Shown here: one piece after another, positions 35,671-46,044 of the stretch
How the letters are laid out: each line of letters begins with the position of its first letter
Numbering within the stretch: the stretch's first letter is position 1
Assembly: GCA_030686995.1 (NCBI GenBank)
Contig: CM060707.1
Coordinates: 87,592,472 to 87,656,471 of the forward strand
DNA from: Artemisia argyi
Taxonomy: Eukaryota > Streptophyta > Magnoliopsida > Asterales > Asteraceae
Length of the DNA: 64,000 nucleotides
Direction of reading: 5' to 3'
Program-made: the position numbers and the translations under genes
The notes under the pieces: model-generated
Seen by the model: only the letters and a program-made list of their open reading frames with translations
Database searches by the model: none
Told to the model about the DNA's origin: nothing

Positions 35671-36122
35671 AAAAAAAAAGGAAAAAGAGAAAAAACATAC
35701 GGACTACCATCCCGTTTCATTCTATGTTTATTTTGTGTTTTTGTCATTTTTCATTTATTAGCTTAAGTCGAGTCTAGTCTTGGCTTAGCAACGCCATATT
35801 GTACATGTAATTAACCAAGATTGTTAACTCGCCACCAGTAAAACTTCCTTTATCCAACAAAACCGTGTATTTCATATCCCTACACCTAACGTTCAACCCT
35901 TTAAAAGACCTCTTTGATAGTTTATCCTAGGTGCTTACGCCATGTGGTGGAGGTTTGATCCTTTCCCAAGCCTATGGTAATCTATTTTGCTATGACAGGT
36001 AGTGAGAGATATCTTCCGTTTCCATATTGTAATTTATACTTTATTACACCCGAGAGATGTGAGTATCTAAACACTATTTGTGAGGTGCTAGTGTATGACC
36101 TCCGTGCTTGTCTAAGGGTATA
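33787..36122 (+). other. Non-coding 3' internal module of element B
   Basis: The sequence is homologous along its length to 4928-7411 and 60027-62481. It holds TTGGGAGGCAACCCA (33841-33855), AAGTGTAAGGGG at 34018, 34660 and 35574, a hairpin at 34634-34655, two TGACGGCGTCA motifs (34220-34262) and a 30-base A tract (35639-35668). Short open frames such as 35371-35553 are shared with C but broken in A. No gene is supported. Confidence 0.8.
34634..34671 (+). promoter_or_regulatory. Hairpin plus internal purine tract, element B
   Basis: Nine-base arms TGAACATTG and CAATGTTCA enclose the loop GGGA (34634-34655), followed four bases later by AAGTGTAAGGGG (34660-34671). The same hairpin is at 6543-6564 in A and 61611-61632 in C. 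It may mark a second plus-strand initiation site; this is inference. Confidence 0.65.
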
Positions 36123-37516
36123 TGATGAGGCGAAAAATGAACCACTTTTAGGGGGTCATTTAAGCCCGGAATTGAATTTATTTGATCAAATATTGCCCTA
36201 AATCGTTCCTTTTGTGATTTTAGGTACTTTGGGAGTGAAATCTGGAAAAGGAAGCAATTCAGACATTTTTGGAGCATAAAAGTGAAGAAAACGCCAAAGT
36301 CTTAATTTTTCTTGCTAGGAACAGTAGGTGACGGCGTCAAGAGTAACACCCTGACGGCGTCAAGAGCAAATTCCATGACGACCCAGTACATATTGGACGG
36401 CGTCAAGAAGTAGGGCGTCAAGAGTTAAGATCATGACGACCTGGAAATGCTAATACATGACGGCGTCAGAAGTAGATCAAGGCAGTCCGAGAAGATTTTT
36501 GGCGGCGAGGTGACGGCGTCACAGGACTGGTCTTGACGCCGTCAGACCCCTTTTCCTATATATAGTTTTCTAATTTTTACATAAAAAAGAGAGAAGTTTT
36601 GGAGAAACCCTAAGTACGAACTTGGTGCGAATTTTACAGGTTTTTTCAAGGGTTCTAAGCCCTTGATACCTTTCATGTGTAATTGACATAAGTGTTCTTT
36701 TAATTCAATCAATATGTCTATGTGTTGGTTGTCTATATCTTGTTCTTGTCTTAATTCCATCATGCTAGGCTAGATCTATCTTGTGTTTGCTTGGATCTAA
36801 TGAAACCTAGATGTTAATTATGTGTTGATTACTTGTTTATACTTGTTTTGGATGAATGAATTTATATGTTAGGCTTAAGAAAACTGGCAGATCTCCAAAT
36901 GGTAACATGCTTGAACGTCTTAGGAAACATGAACCTATTGCACTAAGGTCTTTATTGGTTGTATTTAATGCATGAGCCACTGTTTATAATCCCTATGGTT
37001 GTGCTAGGCATGGTATAGGAGGAGATAAGAGCTCATAGAATTGGGGAGTTATGTGCGATACCCCATGAATGGTATTAAGGAATACAATCCGTCATCCATG
37101 CAACTATAACATGTAAAAGATGTCTAGGGAGTAGTGAAATCTAAGTAAACACATTTTCTCCACTTATTGCTCACAACCTTAGTATAATTTAGTTTATTTT
37201 CATTTCTAGTATTTTATTTTGATTGCATCTTTAGTATTGGGTTAGTTGATTAACAACTAATTCCGCCTAAATCCTTCAAACCTGAGATTTTTACTTGCTT
37301 TCTAAAAAATATAAAAATACAAAAAGAATCATCTCTCACCTTTAGAACTAGTATTTAGGTTTTCTAATCCTAGCGACACTATTCCTAGCTGAACGATCAA
37401 TCCCCCGGTACTTGTCACTATACTATACTACAACGATCAGGTACACTGCCTGGTGGGGGTTGTAAGCTTCTCAAGATCCCTTGAGAGGTAAAGCCTGGTG
37501 CGATTCCCACGTATCA
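36123..37516 (+). repeat. 3' LTR of gypsy element B
   Basis: This 1,394-bp LTR, TGATGAGG...ACGTATCA, is followed by the AAAAC target copy. It lacks 12 bp present in the 5' LTR near 30930 but otherwise differs only at scattered bases. Confidence 0.93.
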
Positions 37517-38718
37517 AAAACTCTTTGACATCAGTGCTTAAAGAAAAAGAAAAGATGTTTGAAGAAAATTGTGATGATACCAATATCAAGTTTGATTTCG
37601 ACAAACTTGATACAAAAAATCTTGAATTGGAACATGTTGTGGCATCATTACAAAAAGAAAATGAGCATTTGAAACAAACTTACAAAAACTTGTTTGATTC
37701 AATCAAGCGGTCATGAGTTCAGAATCAAATTTCAAACAAATCTGACTCTCAGATCACACCAAATCATCTTTTTGAAAAAGAAAAGTCTGTGCTTCAAAAA
37801 AAAATTGTTGAATTGGAAAAAACGATTGCACAACAAACCAAGGATTTTGGTGATTCCAAAAATGATTTTTCAATAGAAACCGACAAATATGAAAAATATT
37901 TTTCACATCTTGAAAATCAAATTGCTTCTTTGCAAGAAAAACTGGCATCATCAGATCATCTTTCTCTTCAAAAAGAATACAATGATTTGAGAACGTCATA
38001 CAATGCCTTAAAAGCGATGTTTGATGTTCTTAACCGGTCAAAAGGAAAATCTCAAGTTTCAAACGAGTCTAAACCACAAGTAAGTGTTTCGGAGAAGGTT
38101 TACACGGGTGAATCTTCCAAACCGTTTTCGAAAAAGGTTTCTCAGTTTACAACCTATTCTTTGCAAAAAGGAAGGAAATTTTCAAAGAGACCTAATTTTT
38201 CTGAAACATTTACTGCTCAAAGGGTTTCAAATGCAAGTGCTCATAAAGAAAAGAATCAAGGTTTTCAAACTCCATACTCTCGTTTTACTCCGGTAAAGCC
38301 AGTGTGGAAACCAAAGCAAAGCCGTTCAAAACATTTGCAATATCCATACTCTGAAATGCTTCCGCTACAACAAAGGAATGGCTATGCTTGGAAAAATCCT
38401 AATTCTGAAAGGTTTCCATTCATCTCAAAAACAAATTTTCAAAATGAAACGCCGAGTTTCAACAATGGATGGAAAACTTCTTCTTCAAGTTTTAAAACTC
38501 CAAGAGAGACACCGAGTTTCTCAAACAACTTTCAAAAGCAAAAGAGTTTTAAATCACCGTTGATTCCATGAGCTTTATTTCAAAATGAAACACCGGTTTT
38601 CAGTCCTCGTTGGAATTCAACTTCTTTGTCTCGGATTGACACAACTTTCAAATGGATTTCAAAATATGGTAAATCCATTGGCGCCGTGCTTAAATGGGTT
38701 CCAAAAGTTGTTGTCTAA
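37517..38718 (+). pseudogene. copia-2 gag-like protein, C-terminal part
   Basis: With gypsy B and one AAAAC copy removed, the frame runs on directly from 29940 (SSEN, then SLTSVLKEKEKM). A coiled coil continues to about 38030. A basic Ser/Phe/Lys-rich tail follows, with repeats of the type KPVWKPKQSRSKH, ETPSFNNGW and ETPSFSNNF. Single stops at 37714 (TGA) and 38569 (TGA) interrupt the same frame, which then ends at a TAA (38716-38718) after VLKWVPKVVV. In related autonomous copia elements a W-P-K segment like this precedes the protease, so the protein seems to stop at the gag/protease border. No zinc knuckle was seen. Confidence 0.75.
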
Positions 38719-40981
38719 TCCAAAAAAAAAAATTAATGACTTCTTAGTACTTCTGCTAAGGACTCGTTTTTCAAAGAAAGGAAAGTGCTTAATCAAACAA
38801 AGGTTTTACATATTCTTTGAGCACTTATCCTAAAAACATAATGGCTTATGCACACATAACAGTGTATAACCCACGATTTTCAAAGAAAGGACCCTGTTGT
38901 ACATTTATGTACGACAATCCTGAAAGATAAGAAGACTTCTCTCCAAAAAGCTTATCAAAGTCTTCTTAATTTTATGAGCAAAATTTTTCAAAATATTTCA
39001 AAAGGTTATCAAAACTTTTTAGCTCAAGATATTACTCCCTCAAATCCTTAAAACCTTTAATTTAATCAAAATGTTCTATTTTTGAGGGGGAGTAATATAA
39101 AGTTGTTCCAAAAATATCATGCTTAAAGGAAACAAATACGGAATTAACAAACATCCGTTTCTCCCATAAGCTATCCAAAAAGAAAAGGTTTTAATCAATT
39201 GGTATCAAAAATACCATGGATATGCTATTTTTGAGGGGGAGAAGACGTGATTAAAATGTGATCGTCTTGAATCTCAAAAGAGCTCGACTCAGAAATGACC
39301 CAATAATTGACGAAACAACAAAAGTTAGTAATCGAAAAGACTTATCCTCGATGGGTAATAACATCAAGTTAGTTACTAGAGCTAGTTGTCACCTAAAAGC
39401 TGACAATGGAACTCTTTAACTAGCCACGTAAGCGTGTCTCGAAAAGGATTTGTCTTAGAAGAAATGTACCGTTTCGAGAAACTTTATGTGGATATGACCA
39501 GGCCGGGTAATAACTTCTAGCTAGTCTAACTAGTGATGTAAGCGTGTCTCGAATCGGTTGTGTTCATTGAAAGTGAATCAATTCAAAAGTGCAAACTCCT
39601 CACGCATGTGCAAATTTCTTAAAAATCCATGAGCACATGTGAAAGGGGAGTCCTTCAAATGAAATGCAAAACTCTCGAAGTGTTAACAAAGTATGTTTTT
39701 TATCATAAACACTTTGAGAGATTTTCATAAATGGTTTCATGGCAACAATAGGATAGAAGTTATAAGGTGACTAAGGTTAGGTAAAACCGTCCTATGATCC
39801 GCCAAAGCCGGAGGGATTTACGCAAAGACAAATCCAATAGATTAGAATTAGAAGTCCTTAGGTATGATTGAAAAAAGGAGAAAATGAGAAAGGAGAAAGA
39901 AGGGGTTGAAGAATTAAAAAGAAAAGCAAATGAAAGGGTGAAAAGAAATAGCCCTCCAAATGTTCAACCTTAAGGCAGACACCGGGTTCAATTCATATGC
40001 TACTGGTTGTTACTAAGGTGACACCGGTATTGAAGATAAAGATGTCATGGACCCAGTGACGCACTGCACTAAACCTTCTAGCCACTCAAGTTCTCTCAAA
40101 AGAGCTTGTTTCATTCTCACGGGGAACTGGTGTAATCTATCGACTTATCTCTTAGAGATGGTTGATATTGAAGCAGGAGACCCCTCCCTAGTCTCCGCAT
40201 AGGAAAACCAAATTATGCACTTATCGAGTCTAGAGCCATGATATTCATTAAAAGATCTCTTAGGATACACTTCCAATGAATACACTTGTGTTCGCAAAAA
40301 AGGACACAAGTTGTAAGAGTCTTTATGAGATCTATGGATCTTGCCTTATCTTTCATGATGGTTACTATGTTCAAAAACGGTCTACAATTGTGGGGTGATC
40401 TCCAGCAACTCACCTGAATCATTGATGTACTTCGGTGGATCTAGTAAGCCCTTTCAGGGGTATCTGATTCAGGAACGGCCTTAGTAAGGGTTAGAAGGAG
40501 TCTTCACACTATGCTGTTGACGATCTCTAATTCCGAACCTGTAAGTACCGGATACTTTATTGCTAACTGTTTTATGCAGGTACTCATGAATGTTCCTTGG
40601 AGAAAGACCGTTACCATCACTCAAAGATCCACATGCTCATACCCTTCAAAGCTCTCTTCAAAGATCTAAGCAAAGCAAAGTTTAGAATGTTTCTAAGTCA
40701 AAGTCAAAGAATCTTCAAACTAAAGAAACAAAGATTAAAGTCAAAGAGAAGAGAAATTCACAAAGATTCAAAGTCAAACAAAGTATGAGCATGTTGGAAA
40801 AGACGTAAAGACAACATAGTAAAGATGTTGATCAAAGGCAAGAAAGATCACAAAGCATGATTGGAACAAAGGAACTAGCAAAACTATTACACAAGGACTC
40901 AAAGTTCAAGAGAACAAGCTTCAAAGATCAAAGATCAAAGTCACTAAAGAGAGATCTCAATGATCACCCTTAGGGGGAGAT
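38719..40981 (+). other. 3' non-coding region of copia-2
   Basis: No open frame of interest occurs in 2.3 kb. Two TTTTGAGGGGGAG purine tracts (near 39085 and 39230) and a final TTAGGGGGAGAT at the LTR edge are typical of the copia 3' region. The stretch at 40600-40960 is rich in CAAAG/AAGATC words. Confidence 0.65.
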
Positions 40982-41381
40982 TGTTAGCATTAGAAGTGTT
41001 GATCATTTATGAAATCAAAGTGAGATCTCAATGATCGTCCCTTAGGGGGAGATTGTTAGGATTGAAAGTGACGATCATTATTGAGTCAAATAGTTAGTTA
41101 AATATATTCATGTAATAGTTAGTAAAATGCTAGTTCATTAATTTTAAGTAAAAGCCTTAATGGCTTGGCCCAAAAGAAGGCCCATGAGAAAGCCCATGGT
41201 GGCTTATGTAAAAGTATAAATACCCCTCCTAAGCTTGTTAGGAAGGGTGGGAGTTCATGCTAATCAAAGGTTTATTTTCACATAGTGCTCTCCACCTCTC
41301 TCTCTCTCTCTACTTTCTCTCTCTAGCTCTTCCATCTCTCTCTAACATCATATTCTTAAAAGGTAGATCTAAGGTCCTACA
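40982..41381 (+). repeat. Right LTR of copia-2, 400 bp
   Basis: The LTR starts TGTTAGCATTAG and ends GGTCCTACA, followed by target copy TTGTC. It contains a second copy of the sequence around the purine tract (GAGATCTCAATGATC...TTAGGGGGAGATTGTTAG), TATAAATACCCC, and a CT-dinucleotide block (41294-41312) absent from the left LTR. Confidence 0.9.
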
Positions 41382-41386
41382 TTGTC

Positions 41387-41879
41387 GTACAATAATTGGC
41401 ATAACATTTGTCCAATTCCTAGATTTATGGGATTTACAATCACAAAACATTTGTATTATAAGCATGTTTAATCCCCATCTTAATGCCTTGAGTCCAAGAT
41501 CTCACTTACTACTCAATTTAAGTCGTCTAACTTAAAAACTGTAAACTCACAAATCCATCACATCAGTTGATCTGCTAGCAATGAATTTATGAAATTTACC
41601 TCTCCGTTACAATCTCGCCAAGTTCTCACATAACGTAAATTACAACTTCAAGTGTTCTTAATTAGATGGCATTTGACTTAATTTTATAAGGGTATTAATT
41701 TTGATGTGTTCAAAATAATGTATGAATAAGCATGCATACAACTTCATAACATTGGTTTTACAAAACATTTTTATTACCAATTTACTAAGAGTAAAATAAC
41801 AAAGTTTTGATTGAGGTATCGGGTTCACCAATTAAAGAATTACCAACAATTATCGTCCACTATATCGTACTTTTGCATA
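41387..41879 (-). other. copia-1 5' leader, segment 2
   Basis: This leader sequence of copia-1 lies between the copia-2 and LARD insertions. It is AT-rich and non-coding and includes the 27-bp repeat at 41558-41584. Confidence 0.6.
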
Positions 41880-42889
41880 AGCCCTGATTCGTTGTGTTTT
41901 GGTGTGTGCAAACAACAATTTATCAAAATATCAACAAACGTGAGGTTTAATTTGTCATGAGACAAATAAACGTGAAGTAGTACAAGTAAACCGTTTAGGA
42001 AAACGATTACCTCGCAAAACTTGTGAAAGTGATATTCAAATTGTGAGACCGGGAAGTGATTTCCCGGGTCGTACCCCAACGAGGTGTGAATGGAAAGCTT
42101 CGAATGAGATTGGGATTAGAATCTTGTATGATTGGAAAGGTTATTTGGTTTTGCGATACGTTAAATTAACGAATTTGGAGAATTAACTAACGAATGTAAA
42201 AATAAATTAACCTAAGGCAACTAACAAACTAAGAAATACCTAAAACACTACGGGTAAACATAATTAGGGATCAGGAATCCTAAAACGCAATCTAAATTAA
42301 AAACGTAATAGTAATTTAAATAAAACGGTAAGTACGCGAAACAAAAAAGTAAATTTTAAGCTACGCTAATCCTACGGGTAAAAATGAAATTTTAACTAAA
42401 AATTCAAATATAAAATTAAAAATTATTCGAAAAGTTGAAAATTTGCTAAACTTAGCTTAAATTCTAAAAAAACGTAAAAGAAAATGAAAACGGGCCGTTA
42501 CCGGGCTCGGTAACGGCTTTAAAAGTAAATCTTGAGAAATAAAAGTGCTACGGGTACGGAAATTATTTCGTACTTTCTAAATTATAAAAGAATTTTATTT
42601 TTATTTTTTTTGAAAAAGAAAAATATTTTTTACTTTTTAATTTTTTTACTATGATTTAAAAACTATTTAAACTAGATAAGTGCCTTAAAAATACTAAATC
42701 TTTTTGGAAAAATATGAATTTTTTTTGAAAAGTTTACAACACTAAGGGGAAGCTAAGAAAAATCTGTGGGGGACATAAGCAGTTCGAATAAGCCATTAAT
42801 AAGCAACAATTATGGCTGAATTATTAATAAGCTAAAATGACTAACATTACTACTATAAATACCAAAATAAACAAACTATGACAAGGAAG

Positions 42890-42990
42890 CTACACTAGAG
42901 CAGATGGTAAGGGTGTTTGCATTGGTCTGCTTACTTACCGAAAGGTCAGGGGTTCGAGTCCCCTTGACCACCTTTTTATTTTTTTTTTTG
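42890..42990 (+). ncRNA. tRNA-derived (SINE-like) module inside LARD 3' LTR
   Basis: A box-A-like TAGAGCAGATGG (42896-42907), a perfect box B GGTTCGAGTCC (42951-42961) inside a T-arm-like stem (AGGGG/CCCCT), and a 3' GACCACC followed by a T run form a tRNA-like Pol III unit. The 5' acceptor half does not pair cleanly, so it is not a functional tRNA gene. The same module is in the other LTR (49650-49750). Confidence 0.6.
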
Positions 42991-44665
42991 CAACTATTTT
43001 TTTTTTCAACTTTGTTTGCACAGGTTTATCAAAAACACAATAGAAAATAATTTTTGTAACTACAATTCTTAATAAAAATCAACAAATAGGCTGCTTGAAA
43101 AATAAAAACTCAACACTTGCACTAAAAAGGTTAAAAAAAAAAAGATTATTGAAAATTTTAAAAGCTCCACATAAGCTAATATAAGCTGGCCAAATGGAGA
43201 TTAAAGCTAAAGGCAAACTAAAGAGGACCTAAATAAGCTATGAAGGAACAAATATAAGTAGTTCATATTGAATAAAAAGCTTTAAATAAGCTCTAAACTA
43301 CCCTAATGAACTAACTACTGCAGAAAAAAAATGGGCTTAAGGGGGCTACTTTGAGGCCATGAAAAGCTATCTAAGAAAATTACTAAAAATAAACTAAAAT
43401 TAGTATCATGAACACAAGCTACTAAATAAGCTAAGTTTAAATTTCTAGGCCTAATGAACTACTAATGAACAAATGAAAAATGCATGTTTGAAGGGTGTTG
43501 GGCTATAAAGACTGTATGCTATTGTAACTGCAATGGGTCAAATGGGTAATATTTACCAAATGAGAACACCAAATCAGATTATGATCTTGGCATACAACCT
43601 ATATTTAAGCTCTTTCAACCTTAAATTCAAACCAATAGTGACCCTAACTCTAATCTACCCTAGGTTGCTTATGAAACAGTAAAAAAAAATTTGCTTTAAG
43701 AAAATAACTAAAATACTTGAAAACTAACATGAAATATAAAAACTTGATTTAATAATACTGAAAATAACAAAATAAGTCTACTCTAATTCGGAAAGAGTGG
43801 TTAAAACAGTTTTACTTGAAAAGAAAGCTTGTGCCAAACACCCTTGTGAGAGGTGTCTGCTTGACTGTTTCTACTAAACCAACAACTCTTCTTCTTTTTT
43901 CTTTTTTTTTTTTGAAGCTAGAACTTGAGAGTAAAATGACGTATTAACTAAAACCTAACTGAATAAGCTAAAGCAAACAGTAAATAAGTAATTGAAATAA
44001 GCTAAAAGGAATTTTTTGAATAAACTTAAATTGCATTACTTTGAATATTTGATACAGAGGAACATAAAAAATTCTTGAAGACTTGAAAAAAAAACTAAAA
44101 CTTAATTAACTGCCTAAATAAAAACTAATTAAAAGACTGCCTCTTGGGCTTACATATCATACACTACTTAAACTACTCCAATTAGGGTTTCCCTTGAGCT
44201 CTTTTTGTCCACTTCTACCTTCACAGGTTGTGATTGTTTGCTGAGTGAGAGAGCCCTTGGACCACACTTGTGTTTCTTTCCATCTATCTCAGCCATTAAA
44301 TTGGTTCACATGATCTTAGCCCTCAATTGTACTTTGGCGCCTAAATTGATGTGATGGATTGGTGACATGGAAAGTGTTAGGTAGGGTTTGTGAGGAGGGG
44401 GAAAGGTTAGTGGGATTGGGATATGGTGGAGAAGACAAGGGAGGATGGTGATGGGGTGTTTGGATGTTAGCAGTCACGGGGGAAAGTTTTTGGGGAAGAA
44501 AGGGATAGTGTTGACTCAGATTTTTGACCCAGGTTTTTATTATTAAACGAAAATGGGTATTGGGGTTATATGGGCTGGAAATGATTTTTGGGCCAAGGGT
44601 ATTAAAATGGTGGGCTGGAGTATGTTTTAATATTAGATCTGTTTGGTTTTATTACTTGTGAAACC

Positions 44666-44985
44666 ACAAGGACCAAATTTGCAATGAGCCGAAACTTCAA
44701 GGACCATTCATGCTATGTTCCAAATTTACTTCAAGGGGCCATTCCTGTCAAGTTAGTTAAACCAAAGGACCTTAAATACAATTTTCCAAATTTGAAACAT
44801 CAGGGACCAAAATTGCCAATTTGCCAAAGTACAGGGACCAATTGTGTAATTTTCTAAATCTTTTTACCCAAAGATCATTTACGATTTATTTTGACTTTTA
44901 AAGAGCTTAGGCTGACTTTTCTTTTGAAAATGATTGACCAGGGACTAGTTTTGTCAAATTTTGAAAGTTGGGGGACTGAAACTAC
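44666..44985. repeat. Degenerate GGGACC repeat block in LARD LTR
   Basis: About eight imperfect units of the type (A)GGRACCAAATTTGC recur every 30-40 bp, with later ones drifting to GGGACTAGTTTT. The copy in the other LTR is at about 51416-51730. Confidence 0.6.
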
Positions 44986-45155
44986 CAATTATGCAAATTT
45001 TGTTCGTTTTATGTTTGTTTTCACTCGTTTTGCATCAGAAACATATAAAACACGATCTTTGGGATTTTCTTCGTATTTTGATGTGTTTTTTAGTGTTTTT
45101 GATCGTTTTGCAGTTCAGATTTGACTAAAAATGATGAGTATTTACACACTCATCA

Positions 45156-45191
45156 ATCCCCCACACTAAACTATTGCTAGTCCCTAGCAAT
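45156..45191 (-). promoter_or_regulatory. Polypurine tract and hairpin of the LARD
   Basis: On the minus strand a hairpin with 8-bp arms ATTGCTAG and CTAGCAAT and loop GGA (45173-45191) is followed by AGTTTAGTGTGGGGGAT, which abuts the 3' LTR at 45155. Confidence 0.7.
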
Positions 45192-45221
45192 CTTTTTGAG
45201 AAAAATTAATGGATCTGAAGT

Positions 45222-45592
45222 CTCTTTACCAAAAGCCATCACTTCTGGAGTAGCCGGACGCTATTGGGTTCAAGTAAGAGTTATGGTCCATCCGATGACC
45301 ATGTGATTTTTAGCAAACCACCAGCTTTCAACGGTTTTGATTTGTCTTTACCAGAAGCCGTTTGCTCCTAGACTAGCCAACTCTTGATGGAACAGTCAAC
45401 ATCTTGGTGAGTTGATTACCAATTATGGTTTTTCCACTGCCTTTACCACAAACCATAATCTTGCGGGCTAGCCAACTCATTAGCTTTTGAGGATATGGGG
45501 AGTTGAGGAACCATACAATTTTTGGCAAATTGCAAGCCATCAACGGGTTTGAGCTATCTTTACCAAGAGCCGTTTGCTCCTGGATTAGCCAA
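45222..45592. repeat. Four degenerate ~105-bp repeats in LARD 3' region
   Basis: The phrase CTTTACCARRAGCC...TAGCCAAYYC recurs near 45222, 45347, 45438 and 45553, with intervening TTTTRGCAAAYY-type words. The units are diverged and non-coding. Confidence 0.65.
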
Positions 45593-45723
45593 TCCTTTTG
45601 TCGGTTAGACATGGCGGACTGATAACCACAAAAAATTTTGAAACTTGAGTGAAAATTTTTTAAAAATTTTTGGCCAAAAACGGGGGTACTAGACGGTAAA
45701 ATGTGATAAAATTCGCTAGAATT

Positions 45724-45915
45724 CCCCCCCCCCCCCCCCCCATACTTAGGATTGAATATTGTCCTCAATATTCAAAGTCCCGGCTATTATGTCGACTCTT
45801 TGAACGTAAAAGGGCAACATTACAAGCTAAATGTGGAAACATCATTTTGTTTTTTCACTTTGTTGGTAACCACAGTAGGGGTAATTCCCCCACACTTAGG
45901 GTGAAAACCCTAAGT
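45724..45915 (-). other. Two further hairpin/purine-tract modules and a C18 run in the LARD
   Basis: Arms TGAATATTG and CAATATTCA with loop AGGA (45753-45774) lie just 5' (in element sense) of an 18-base G run (C run 45724-45741). A second hairpin, arms ACTTAGGG and CCCTAAGT (45894-45915), runs into TGTGGGGGAATT. Both resemble the module at the true polypurine tract. Confidence 0.6.
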
Positions 45916-46044
45916 ACATGCTACTGTTTTTGTTTACCGAGTCGCTAGCTTGACTCGACCCCGAATTCATTTGTCCTTGGGGAAGCTTGTTGTGGAAGAG
46001 ACAATCTCCATCGGACTTTCATTCAAGATGTTTGGACAAACATT

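Larger units (their letters stand above)
29941..37516 (+). mobile_element. Non-autonomous Ty3/gypsy element B, complete
   Basis: This 7,576-bp element is flanked by a perfect duplication AAAAC (29936-29940 and 37517-37521). The LTRs are 1,406 bp (29941-31346) and 1,394 bp (36123-37516) and are nearly identical, with a 12-bp gap in the second. A tRNA-Asp-type primer site is at 31353-31371. The gag-protease region (31518-33786) is followed by the same non-coding module as in A and C. A deletion just before the 3' LTR removed about 140 bp seen in C, including the last hairpin. LTR similarity suggests this is one of the youngest insertions here. Confidence 0.93.
26406..41381 (+). mobile_element. 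Non-autonomous copia element copia-2 (gag only), with nested gypsy B
   Basis: The element lies between perfect 5-bp duplications TTGTC (26401-26405 and 41382-41386). The LTR starts TGTTAGCATTAG; the right LTR is 400 bp and ends GGTCCTACA. After the left LTR come an unusual leader with CGAGTT repeats, a coiled-coil gag-like reading frame (27498-38718, interrupted by gypsy B at 29941-37516), and 2.3 kb of non-coding sequence to the purine tract TAGGGGGAGAT. Without gypsy B it is about 7.4 kb. No protease, integrase or RT is present. It is nested in the leader of copia-1. Confidence 0.88.
41885..45155 (-). repeat. 3' LTR of the LARD
   Basis: This long AT-rich LTR contains a tRNA-like module (42890-42990), repeated ATAAGCTA-like words (43140-43460), and a degenerate GGGACC repeat block (44666-44985). 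Open frames such as 44891-45124 also occur in the other LTR but lie antisense to the element and have no domain. Confidence 0.92.

Noticed and set aside
42890..42990. Functional tRNA gene
   Set aside because: Box B and the T-arm look good but the 5' acceptor half does not pair with the 3' half and no clean anticodon arm is seen.
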